A stretch of DNA of 64,000 bases from Campylobacteraceae bacterium. GTDB lineage: Bacteria > Campylobacterota > Campylobacteria > Campylobacterales > Sulfurovaceae. Location: the NCBI GenBank assembly GCA_027034975.1, contig JALVWQ010000066.1, positions 4,935 to 68,934 of the forward strand, read 5' to 3'. The notes beneath the pieces were generated by a model, which ran no database searches, had not been told where the DNA came from, and saw nothing but the letters and a program-made list of their open reading frames with translations. Shown here piece after piece: positions 8,074-16,325 of the stretch. Every line of letters starts with the position of its first letter. The stretch's first letter is position 1. A program made the translations under genes and the position numbers.

Positions 8074-9602
8074 TATTTTGCCTCCTTCGCACTATTTTTG
8101 CTTACCGAAATTGTCTGTTTAGCAAGGTCGGTTTGTGCTTTTTCATGCATCAGTTGCACGAGAGCTTTTGTCGAGTTATCAATTGGGCCAAGTACTGGCT
8201 TAGGGTAGACACCGAGCCATACAACTATTGCTACAAGCGGCACAAGTGCCCATAACTCTTTACCATCTAAATCTGGAAGATGCTTATTCTCTTCATGTGT
8301 AATTGGACCAAAGAAAGTCTTTTTAAGTACAGTGAGCATGTAAACAGCACCTAAGATAATTGATGTACCTGCTATTACAGTCAATACTGGTGATACTTTA
8401 AAGAAACCAGCAAGAGAGAGATACTCCCCAACAAATCCAATTGTAAGTGGTAACCCTACTGCTGCCATTGTCATAATACCAAAGATTGTCGCATAAGTTG
8501 GCATAGAGTATGCTAAACCACCAAATTGATCCATCATCTTTGTATGTTTTCTATCGTAAATTACACCTACAAGCAAGAAGAGTGCTCCCGATACAATACC
8601 ATGAGAGAGCATTAAGAATACTGAACCAGCAATCCCCTCTACATTCATTGCAAATGTACCAAGTACAATCACACCCATATGCGAAATTGAACTATATGCA
8701 ATTACTTGCTTAATATCTTTTTGTGCATAAGCAACCATAGCTGTATAGACTACCATAATAAGCGATATAATCGCTACAGGTACAATATAGGCTACCGATG
8801 CATCTGGAAAGAGCGGTAACGAGAATCTTACAAATCCGTAAGTACCCATCTTAAGCAGTACTGCTGCAAGAATTACCGAACCAACTGTTGGTGCCTGTCC
8901 ATGTGCATATGGAAGCCATGTATGGAATGGGAACATTGGCACCTTAATTGCAAAGCCTAAGAAGAATGCCCAAAATAACCATGTTTGAGCATCAAATGGA
9001 AGCAACAAAGCATACCAATCTGTTAAAGAAAAGCTCCATGTCCCTGTCTGACTATGATACAAATAAGCGAATGCCAAAATACCAATTAACATAACCAAAG
9101 AACCTGCAAATGTATAGATGAAAAACTTAACAGCCGCATAAAGTTTTTTTGGTCCTCCCCATGCCCCAATTATATAAAGCATAGGCACTAACGAAAACTC
9201 CCAAAATAGGTAAAATAAAATTACATCTAGTGATGCAAAAACTCCAACCATTGTAACCTCTAAAAAGAGGAGAGTGATGATCATATTCTTCAAGTTCTCT
9301 TTAATGCTCAATGCCACTATACCAATAAGCGTCATCAATGTACTCATAATTACAATAAAGAGACTAATACCATCTACACCAATGTAGTAGTTGATGCCAA
9401 ACTCTGGAATAAGTGGTAACTTCTCTACAAATTGCATCCCTGCAGCACTTGTATCAAACGACATCCATAACCAAAGTGAAAGCAAGAACTCTGCTGCGGC
9501 TACTGCAATTCCATAGGCTCTAATACTCTTTTGGTTCACCATAAAACCAAATAGACCAGCTACTAGAGGAAAGAAAATTAAAACGGTTAATATATTACTC
9601 AT
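8073..9602 (-). CDS. nuoM: NADH-quinone oxidoreductase subunit M
   Basis: A 509-aa antiporter-like subunit with about 14 membrane helices. Conserved features are YYIGVDGISLFIVIMS, FYLFWEFSLVPMLYIIGAWGG (conserved Glu), GFAIKVPMFPFHTWLPYAHGQAP (conserved Lys and His) and DIKQVIAYSSISHMG. The C-terminal tail is Lys-rich and cytoplasmic. It lies between nuoL (11-bp gap) and nuoN (1-base overlap). It pumps protons in the membrane arm. Confidence 0.97.
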   Translation of the reverse strand: MSNILTVLIFFPLVAGLFGFMVNQKSIRAYGIAVAAAEFLLSLWLWMSFDTSAAGMQFVEKLPLIPEFGINYYIGVDGISLFIVIMSTLMTLIGIVALSIKENLKNMIITLLFLEVTMVGVFASLDVILFYLFWEFSLVPMLYIIGAWGGPKKLYAAVKFFIYTFAGSLVMLIGILAFAYLYHSQTGTWSFSLTDWYALLLPFDAQTWLFWAFFLGFAIKVPMFPFHTWLPYAHGQAPTVGSVILAAVLLKMGTYGFVRFSLPLFPDASVAYIVPVAIISLIMVVYTAMVAYAQKDIKQVIAYSSISHMGVIVLGTFAMNVEGIAGSVFLMLSHGIVSGALFLLVGVIYDRKHTKMMDQFGGLAYSMPTYATIFGIMTMAAVGLPLTIGFVGEYLSLAGFFKVSPVLTVIAGTSIILGAVYMLTVLKKTFFGPITHEENKHLPDLDGKELWALVPLVAIVVWLGVYPKPVLGPIDNSTKALVQLMHEKAQTDLAKQTISVSKNSAKEAK

Positions 9603-9613
9603 CTACGCTCTCC

Positions 9614-11509
9614 TTACTTAATTGCAACAGATGCAACTGCAATCAATGTTACTAAAATCAAACCAGCTGTCAACCACTTGAGGTAGCTTGAGAGATTTCC
9701 ATCTTGTGCCTGGCGACTTACATCACCACCTTTTTCAATTGTTTTTGCAATACCATCTACTGTTGCATCAACAACCTTCATATCTATCGCTTGCCATGCA
9801 ATATTAGATAAATCTGCATATGGCTTACTCACTGCATTCTCATAGAGAATAGGAATATAGTATTGATTACTCAATAATCTATATGCAAAGCTATTTTCAA
9901 CTTTTGGATCTCTCTTAAGACCCTTCGCATATTTAAAGTATGCAAGCAAGATACCACTTACAGCAATTGCAGTTGTTACAATAATAAGAATCCATACCAT
10001 ATGGTGAGTATGCTCGCTCATCTCATATACTGGAAGCATCTGGGTGGCAAAGTGCATAAACTCCTCTTTCCAGAAACCAAAGATAACTGCTAAGATAGCA
10101 AGTGGTGCTAGAGCAATAAATACCCAGTTGTATGCTTCGTGCGGATGAATACCATATTTTTTATATCTCTCATCACCTAGGAATACTAAGAATACTTGGC
10201 GGAAGCTGTAGAATGCTGTCATACCAGCTGTTAGCCAAAGAACGAACCATATACCGTATGTATGCTCATTAAAGGCAACCTCTAAGATTGTATCTTTAGA
10301 GAAGAATCCAGCTAATGGGTAAATGCCCGAGAGAGCTAATGATGCAAGCCCCATATAGAGGAATGTTTTTCCCATCTCTTTTTTAAGACCGCCCATCTTA
10401 AACATATCAAGCTCATCATGCATTGCGTGCATTACATTACCTGCACCCAAGAAGAGAAGTGCTTTAAAGAATGCGTGTGCTGCCAAGTGGAAGAGTGCTA
10501 CCCAATAGGCTCCTAAACCTGCTGCTGCAAACATATACCCTAATTGTGAAAGAGTAGAGTATGCGATAACTCTTTTAAGGTCTCTATTTACAAGTGCCAT
10601 CGATGCTGCAAAGATTGCTACAAATGTACCAAGCACAGCAATACCATAACCAACCTCTGGAATAGTACTATAGAGTGGATTTGCACGGATTACCAAGTAA
10701 ACCCCAGCTGTAACCATCGTTGCTGCGTGGATAAGTGCCGAAACCGGAGTAGGACCCTCCATCGCATCTGCAAGCCATGTGTGGAGTGGGAACTGTGCCG
10801 ATTTTCCCATTGCACCAATAAAGAGTGCTATACCAATTGCAACCATCAATCCATGACTTAATTGGTCAAGGTGGGCAAATACCTCTTCATATCGTAAAGT
10901 CCCTAAATTCCAGTAGATCATAAAGATACCTACTAAAAGCCCTAAGTCAGCAATTCTGTTCATAATAAATGCTTCGTTTGCTGCCCATGATGGCGAAATC
11001 GATGGGTTTACATCTCTTGTCTCATCTTTTTTGTGGTACCAGAAACCAACAAGCAACCAAGAACAGACACCAACACCTTCCCAACCAATAAAGAGCCCTA
11101 AGAAGTTATCACTCATTACAAGTACCATCATCGAGAAGACGAATGCAGAGAGGTATGAGAAGAAACGGTTATAACTTCTATCGTGCTCCATATAGTAGTT
11201 AGAGTAGATATGAACTACTGTCGATACAAGTGTAACTACTGTCATCATTACAGCAGTTACCTGATCTACCGTAAAACCAAAACGAACATCCATATCTCCT
11301 ACAACAATCCAATCCATTAAGTTAGCATGAATCGCTTTAGGGTTCTGTGCTAACTCAAGCAGTAATGTTGCAGATGCTACAAATGAAACACCAATCAATA
11401 AAGATGCAACAATCCCAACCAACAGATTCTTTTGCGACTGTGCAAAGAGTGCTGCAAAGAGCGAGCTAACTAATGGAGCAAAGAGTGCAATATATAATAG
11501 ATTCTCCAT
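9614..11509 (-). CDS. nuoL: NADH-quinone oxidoreductase subunit L
   Basis: A 631-aa distal antiporter-like subunit. The N-terminal Proton_antipo_N block (DVRFGFTVDQVTAVM) is followed by LFIGWEGVGVCSWLLVGFWY, GKSAQFPLHTWLADAMEGPTP (conserved Lys) and DLKRVIAYSTLSQLGYM. A long C-terminal section (VENSFAYRLLSNQYYIPILYEN) matches the lateral amphipathic helix plus terminal helix that runs along the membrane arm in this subunit. It sits 2 bp after nuoK. Length is typical. Confidence 0.97.
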   Translation of the reverse strand: MENLLYIALFAPLVSSLFAALFAQSQKNLLVGIVASLLIGVSFVASATLLLELAQNPKAIHANLMDWIVVGDMDVRFGFTVDQVTAVMMTVVTLVSTVVHIYSNYYMEHDRSYNRFFSYLSAFVFSMMVLVMSDNFLGLFIGWEGVGVCSWLLVGFWYHKKDETRDVNPSISPSWAANEAFIMNRIADLGLLVGIFMIYWNLGTLRYEEVFAHLDQLSHGLMVAIGIALFIGAMGKSAQFPLHTWLADAMEGPTPVSALIHAATMVTAGVYLVIRANPLYSTIPEVGYGIAVLGTFVAIFAASMALVNRDLKRVIAYSTLSQLGYMFAAAGLGAYWVALFHLAAHAFFKALLFLGAGNVMHAMHDELDMFKMGGLKKEMGKTFLYMGLASLALSGIYPLAGFFSKDTILEVAFNEHTYGIWFVLWLTAGMTAFYSFRQVFLVFLGDERYKKYGIHPHEAYNWVFIALAPLAILAVIFGFWKEEFMHFATQMLPVYEMSEHTHHMVWILIIVTTAIAVSGILLAYFKYAKGLKRDPKVENSFAYRLLSNQYYIPILYENAVSKPYADLSNIAWQAIDMKVVDATVDGIAKTIEKGGDVSRQAQDGNLSSYLKWLTAGLILVTLIAVASVAIK

Positions 11510-11511
11510 AA

Positions 11512-11817
11512 CTACCCTTTCATTACCGTAAATTTGTCTAAATCTAAAGTACCATACTTCTTATAGATTAAGATCAATAGTCCAAGACCAACCGCCACCT
11601 CACTCGCTGCTATTGCAATAATAAAGAGAGCAAAGAGCTGTCCACTTAGATCGCCAATATAAGCAGAGATCGCTGCAAATGCAATATTGGCAGCATTAAG
11701 CATAATCTCAGTTGCAAAAAATAGCATCAAGAGGTTTTTCCGTCTTACTACTCCAGCTATCCCTATTGCAAAAAGAATTGCCGAGAGTACTAAGTAATGT
11801 GTTAGTGTTAGTGTCAT
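11512..11817 (-). CDS. nuoK: NADH-quinone oxidoreductase subunit K
   Basis: A 101-aa protein with three membrane helices and the conserved glutamates of NuoK (LFFATEIMLNAANIAF and AASEVAVGLGLLI). Its ATG overlaps the nuoJ stop (ATGA). These two glutamates belong to the central polar axis through which quinone reduction is thought to drive proton movement (family knowledge). Confidence 0.96.
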   Translation of the reverse strand: MTLTLTHYLVLSAILFAIGIAGVVRRKNLLMLFFATEIMLNAANIAFAAISAYIGDLSGQLFALFIIAIAASEVAVGLGLLILIYKKYGTLDLDKFTVMKG

Positions 11818-12374
11818 TTTTGCTCCTTTAACTCTTCTTCCGGCAGAGTATCTATATAGACCTCTGAGAGACTCTTATCCATCTTTTTACTCGCTAAGAT
11901 AATACCTGCAATCATCGCTACAAGGAGCATTACAGCTGCTACCTCAAATGGAATTAAGTATTTTGTAAAGAGTACCTCTCCAATTACATGTGGATTATCA
12001 AGCCCCTTAGCACCAGTTACAAGTGGTTTAATATTTGCACCAATTGATGGAGCTGCAAAAATTGCCACTAATACAACTGCACTTAAACCACTCAGTAAAA
12101 AGACCAATGTTCCAGAGCTATTCTTCTCTTTAACATTACGCGTTGCATCAAAGAACATCATACCAAATGCATAGAGCGCCATAACTGCACCAGAGTATAC
12201 AACTAATTGTACTGCACCTAAGAAGTCTGCTCCTAAGATAAAGAAGAGTCCAGATATGAGAACCATCCCCGCTGCAAGTGCACTCATAGAGTAGAGTATA
12301 TTTTTACTCATTACTGTGACTAAAAAGAGCCCTGTTATTAAAATTGCAAATATATAAAATGCTATAGTTTCCAT
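11814..12374 (-). CDS. nuoJ: NADH-quinone oxidoreductase subunit J
   Basis: A 186-aa protein with five membrane helices. It contains the conserved helix-3 segment FLGAVQLVVYSGAVMALYAFGMM, whose pi-bulge region is involved in the active/deactive rearrangement of complex I. An acidic C-terminal tail follows (DTLPEEELKEQK). Its stop overlaps the nuoK start by 4 bp (ATGA). Confidence 0.95.
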   Translation of the reverse strand: METIAFYIFAILITGLFLVTVMSKNILYSMSALAAGMVLISGLFFILGADFLGAVQLVVYSGAVMALYAFGMMFFDATRNVKEKNSSGTLVFLLSGLSAVVLVAIFAAPSIGANIKPLVTGAKGLDNPHVIGEVLFTKYLIPFEVAAVMLLVAMIAGIILASKKMDKSLSEVYIDTLPEEELKEQK

Positions 12375-12383
12375 CTCTACTCC

Positions 12384-13007
12384 TTAATACGCCAGTGGTG
12401 TTGGCTTAATATTCTCATCCGCATTAGGAGAGACAGCACCAAACCCTGGGTACTCTTTTTGCTCTTTAAGCTTATCGATTGGCGTTAACATATCCTCAAA
12501 GAGTGAAAAACTTGCTCTCTGTTCACTTGCTGTCTCATATCTACCACCATGTACAATTGCAAGCTCTGGACACACTTCAGCACAGTATCCACAGAAGATA
12601 CATCTACCAAAGTTAATTGTATATTCGCTTACCTCTTTTCTCTGGTTCTCATCATATCTTGTATCCATGCGAATACAATCAGAGATACAGATCTTCTCAC
12701 AAAGCCCACAACCAATACATCTGTAGTGACCACTCTCTAAAAGTCTTTTCATCTCATGGATCGCTCTATACCGTGGTGATATTGGCAATTTCTCAAATGG
12801 ATACTTTACTGTATGCATCTCACCCATAAAGAGTGCTTTAAACATCTCTCGAATTGTAACCTTTAAACCAACTAGCAGCTCTAGCTTAACAGAGCGTCTC
12901 AGCACTCTCTTAAACTTGCCCCAACCAGTAGTAGGTGTTGGTTCAAGGTCTAACATTCTATACTTCTGTTCACCTATATTTCTATCTTTTAAATTCTCTA
13001 AATCCAT
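12384..13007 (-). CDS. nuoI: NADH-quinone oxidoreductase subunit I (2x 4Fe-4S)
   Basis: A 207-aa ferredoxin-like subunit that carries clusters N6a and N6b. It has two classic motifs, CIGCGLCEKICISDC and CIFCGYCAEVCPELAI, in the second half, and an N-terminal amphipathic stretch that anchors it to the membrane arm. Three start codons occur in tandem (GTG 13013, ATG 13010, ATG 13007). I chose 13007 because AAGGAG then sits 5 nt upstream. Confidence 0.95.
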   Translation of the reverse strand: MDLENLKDRNIGEQKYRMLDLEPTPTTGWGKFKRVLRRSVKLELLVGLKVTIREMFKALFMGEMHTVKYPFEKLPISPRYRAIHEMKRLLESGHYRCIGCGLCEKICISDCIRMDTRYDENQRKEVSEYTINFGRCIFCGYCAEVCPELAIVHGGRYETASEQRASFSLFEDMLTPIDKLKEQKEYPGFGAVSPNADENIKPTPLAY

Positions 13008-13016
13008 CATCACTCC

Positions 13017-14006
13017 TTAAACCATCATAACTATACCAGTTACTAAGATATTAATAACTGCTAGCGGCATTAAAACTTTCCAACACAACCACATCAATTG
13101 ATCTGGTCGAATGTGCGGCCACGCTGATCTTACCCAAAGCATCAAGAAGAAGAAGAACGACACTTTAAGAATAATCGCAATTCCACCAGGTATAAACCCT
13201 AACGGATTAAACCCACCAAGGAAGATAAGTGCAGCTAAAAAGCCTATTGTAATCATATTTGCATATTCACCAATAAAGAACATACCCCAACGCATACCAC
13301 TATACTCAGTCGCATAACCAGAGATAACCTCTGCTTCATTCTCTAGTAAATCAAATGGTGTTCTGTTTGTCTCTGCAAATCCAGAAATCAAAAAGAGTAT
13401 AAATGCTAATGGTTGTGTCCAGACTATCCAATTTCCAATCCCGCCTGCTTGGTACTCATTAAAATCAATTAAAGAGAGTGAACCAACCATCATAATTGGT
13501 GCAAGTAGCGAAAGTCCTGTAACAACTTCGTAACTTAAAAACTGAATTGCAGTTCTTGCACTACCAATAATACCCCACTTATTCTCTTGTGCCATACCAG
13601 CTAAGAGTGGGCCATAGAGCCCAACACCCATCATTGCAATTACAAAGAGAAGTCCTATATTTAGATCTGAAACTATTGGTTTAATAGTAACACCAAAGAT
13701 CTCAAACTCAGGAAGTAGAGGCACAGCTGCAAGTGCAATAAATGCTGTTGCAGCTGTAATTGCTGGAGCAATCATAAATACAATTCTGTTTGCACCACTT
13801 GGAATAAAATCCTCTTTTGTAAAGAGTTTAATACCATCAGCTAAAATCTGTAGCAATCCAAAAGGACCAACATGCATAGGCCCAAGTCGTCTTTGAACAA
13901 ATGCTAGCACCTTTCTCTCAATATAAGTACCAAAACCAGCTAATGCTGATATTACAGCAAGAATTAGTATGGCCTTAATTACTGTTCCAATGATATATCC
14001 ATCCAT
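13017..14006 (-). CDS. nuoH: NADH-quinone oxidoreductase subunit H
   Basis: A 329-aa membrane subunit with about eight helices, linking the peripheral arm to the membrane arm and forming part of the quinone chamber. Conserved blocks are ERKVLAFVQRRLGPMHVGPFGLLQ (E..R..RxGP), GWSSNNKY-equivalent MAQENKWGIIGSARTAIQFLSYE, and AETNRTPFDLLENEAEVISGYATEYSGM (acidic loop). Only 3 bp follow nuoG's stop. Confidence 0.97.
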   Translation of the reverse strand: MDGYIIGTVIKAILILAVISALAGFGTYIERKVLAFVQRRLGPMHVGPFGLLQILADGIKLFTKEDFIPSGANRIVFMIAPAITAATAFIALAAVPLLPEFEIFGVTIKPIVSDLNIGLLFVIAMMGVGLYGPLLAGMAQENKWGIIGSARTAIQFLSYEVVTGLSLLAPIMMVGSLSLIDFNEYQAGGIGNWIVWTQPLAFILFLISGFAETNRTPFDLLENEAEVISGYATEYSGMRWGMFFIGEYANMITIGFLAALIFLGGFNPLGFIPGGIAIILKVSFFFFLMLWVRSAWPHIRPDQLMWLCWKVLMPLAVINILVTGIVMMV

Positions 14007-14009
14007 TCT

Positions 14010-16325
14010 CTACACCTTTGTTATTTTTACTTCAGCGTATCTATTTTGACCAAAGAGATCATAAACCCCATACGCAGATTTAAAATCAGGAACCTCTACT
14101 ATCTCTCCAGAGATTCTCTCATCCACCTCTACCGGAAGCTCAATCGCTCCACTCTCACCAAAATCAACACGAACCCTCTCGCCAAGCTCTTCTGCTCTCT
14201 CAGGCGAAGCATAGAGTGCAAACTTCTCAAATATCTGGTGTGCTTTATCGCTAAAGTCGTTAAATTGTCGCTGTGGGTTACATCTATAAGCTATATCACC
14301 CTCTAAAGCTTTCTCATTAAACTCCTCAAGCTCAATCTCCTCTCGCTCTACGCTTAAGTTTGCTAAAAGATAACCACGATTTTCACTCATATCATTCTTA
14401 AAGCCATCTGGTAGGTCATCAAATCGTGCAACTTGATACCCTTTATTGAGCGGAAGCTTACTTGTCCAATCAACAGTTAAACTCTCACCCAAACCAAGCT
14501 TATTCATAATATCATTAAGTGTATAACCGTTATAATCAAGTGCAGCATTCAGTACAACTACCCGCTTATTCATATTGGTAATTGTTCCCTCTTGCTGGTT
14601 CATTGCTGGAATATCAAACTCACCATCACCAAGCGCAGAGATCTTAAAGTCACCTGGTTCATTATATCCTACAACTACCCCTTCGCACTCTTGGTCTAAA
14701 TCACAAATAAGAGCAACACCTAAAGCATTTGATTTAGGTGGAATAAATGCCACCTTAAACTCTGTACTCTCTTCAACAAGTGCTACAAGTTTTGCTAAGT
14801 TCGCAGCTTTAGGATGGTAGTAGAGATCTTCACCAACCATGAGTGCAAAGCTCTCTTTCTTCTTCATCATCTTCTCAAAAGTAGCTTCAAAACTCTCACT
14901 ATCGCCACCAAGTCTTGCAACTAAATCTTCATTAAACTTCTCTTTTACACTCTCAGGAAGCTTTTCATGATCCCCAAAAAGTTTTAAAATAAGCAAGAGT
15001 GCATACTCTTCATCGTGCGGCTTATGCTCAAAGGTCATAATCGATTTACCAAAAGTAGGAATAAGTGTATCACCAACTGGGTGGAAGTAGATACCTGCAC
15101 CCTTGTTCATCTTCTGAATATTGTTAAAGAGGTATCTTGCCGCTGGATTATCGTTTCTCAGTTTGCTCCCAACAGAGATGATAAAGTCACACTCTCTCAT
15201 ATCTGCAAAGCTATCTTTATAGAGCATATGCCCAGCTGCTTTTGCGTAGTGCTTTAAGAACTCTTGGAATGGCTTCACTTCGTTATTAACCAACTTCACT
15301 CCAAACTTCTCTTTAATAGTTTGAAGCATCAACGCCTCTTCATTTGTGATCATAGAGTTAAATTTAATTGTTCCAGCACTCTTTACCGTCTCTGCTGCTC
15401 TAACAAGTGCATCTGGATCTCTTTTTGCATCACGATTCTCATAATCATAACCAAATCGTCCTGCACCACAAAGAGTCTGGTAGTTCCACTCATTTTTAAC
15501 TCTAAAGATCTTCTCTTCAGGGTTGCTAATAGACTCCGATCGAGTCTCGTAGTAGATGTGGCAGGCACTTGAACAGTGTGCACAAGCACTTGGCACCTCT
15601 CTTAAATCCCAAGGGTTTGCTTTGTAGATAAAGTCTCGCTCAGTTAATGCACCAACTGGACATACAGCCGTACACTCCCCACAATCAGAGCAGTTTGTAT
15701 GGTCTGTTCCATTGCTTGGTACAATAATAGATTTTTGTAACTTATTCCACATTGCGTATGCATCTTTTGGCATACTCTCTTTAAGCTCTTTATCGAGCTT
15801 ATCACCACCTCGAGGCCCAGTCTTGATCGCTGCATCACCAATCATATCTTTACAGACAGTAACGCACCGCTCACACACAATACAAAGCCCAGCATCGTAG
15901 TGAAGCACTGAACTCCAATCTTTCACCTCTCGCTTTGTATCGGCAATTGCATACTCTTGAGTATCGATAGCGAGTTCGAGTGTATAGTTTTGTAACTCAC
16001 ACTCTCCATGCTGGTCACACACACCACACTGTAGCGGGTGGTTTACATCATAAACCTGCATAATCGCTTTTCGCTCTTCGAGTATCTCCTCTGTCTGTGT
16101 AACGATATTCATTCCATCTTTTGCTTTCGCATTACAAGCATAGACTCTCTTGCCATCTGCTTCTACAAGGCAGATACGGCAAGCAAGTGTAGGCGAGCAT
16201 CGTGTTAAGTAACAGATAGCAGGGATAAAGATATCATTTGCACGAGCAATATTCAAAAGATACTCACCCTCTTTTGCCTTACACTCTATACCATCAATGG
16301 TTACAGTTATTAAATTCTCACTCAT
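14010..16325 (-). CDS. nuoG: NADH-quinone oxidoreductase subunit G, second copy
   Basis: A 771-aa protein starting at ATG 16325; a GTG at 16331 would be too close to the RBS AGGTAG. The N-terminal 2Fe-2S domain has the C-x10-C-x2-C-x-C pattern (from CYLTRCSPTLACRICLVEA). HPLQCGVCDQHGECELQ supplies the His/Cys-ligated cluster. CIVCERCVTVC and CSDCGECTAVCPVGAL bind two further 4Fe-4S clusters. CAHCSSACHIYYETR plus TLCGAGRFG form an N7-like fourth site at the start of the degenerate molybdopterin domain. It overlaps the end of the first nuoG by 8 bp. It is shorter than E. coli NuoG. Confidence 0.93.
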   Translation of the reverse strand: MSENLITVTIDGIECKAKEGEYLLNIARANDIFIPAICYLTRCSPTLACRICLVEADGKRVYACNAKAKDGMNIVTQTEEILEERKAIMQVYDVNHPLQCGVCDQHGECELQNYTLELAIDTQEYAIADTKREVKDWSSVLHYDAGLCIVCERCVTVCKDMIGDAAIKTGPRGGDKLDKELKESMPKDAYAMWNKLQKSIIVPSNGTDHTNCSDCGECTAVCPVGALTERDFIYKANPWDLREVPSACAHCSSACHIYYETRSESISNPEEKIFRVKNEWNYQTLCGAGRFGYDYENRDAKRDPDALVRAAETVKSAGTIKFNSMITNEEALMLQTIKEKFGVKLVNNEVKPFQEFLKHYAKAAGHMLYKDSFADMRECDFIISVGSKLRNDNPAARYLFNNIQKMNKGAGIYFHPVGDTLIPTFGKSIMTFEHKPHDEEYALLLILKLFGDHEKLPESVKEKFNEDLVARLGGDSESFEATFEKMMKKKESFALMVGEDLYYHPKAANLAKLVALVEESTEFKVAFIPPKSNALGVALICDLDQECEGVVVGYNEPGDFKISALGDGEFDIPAMNQQEGTITNMNKRVVVLNAALDYNGYTLNDIMNKLGLGESLTVDWTSKLPLNKGYQVARFDDLPDGFKNDMSENRGYLLANLSVEREEIELEEFNEKALEGDIAYRCNPQRQFNDFSDKAHQIFEKFALYASPERAEELGERVRVDFGESGAIELPVEVDERISGEIVEVPDFKSAYGVYDLFGQNRYAEVKITKV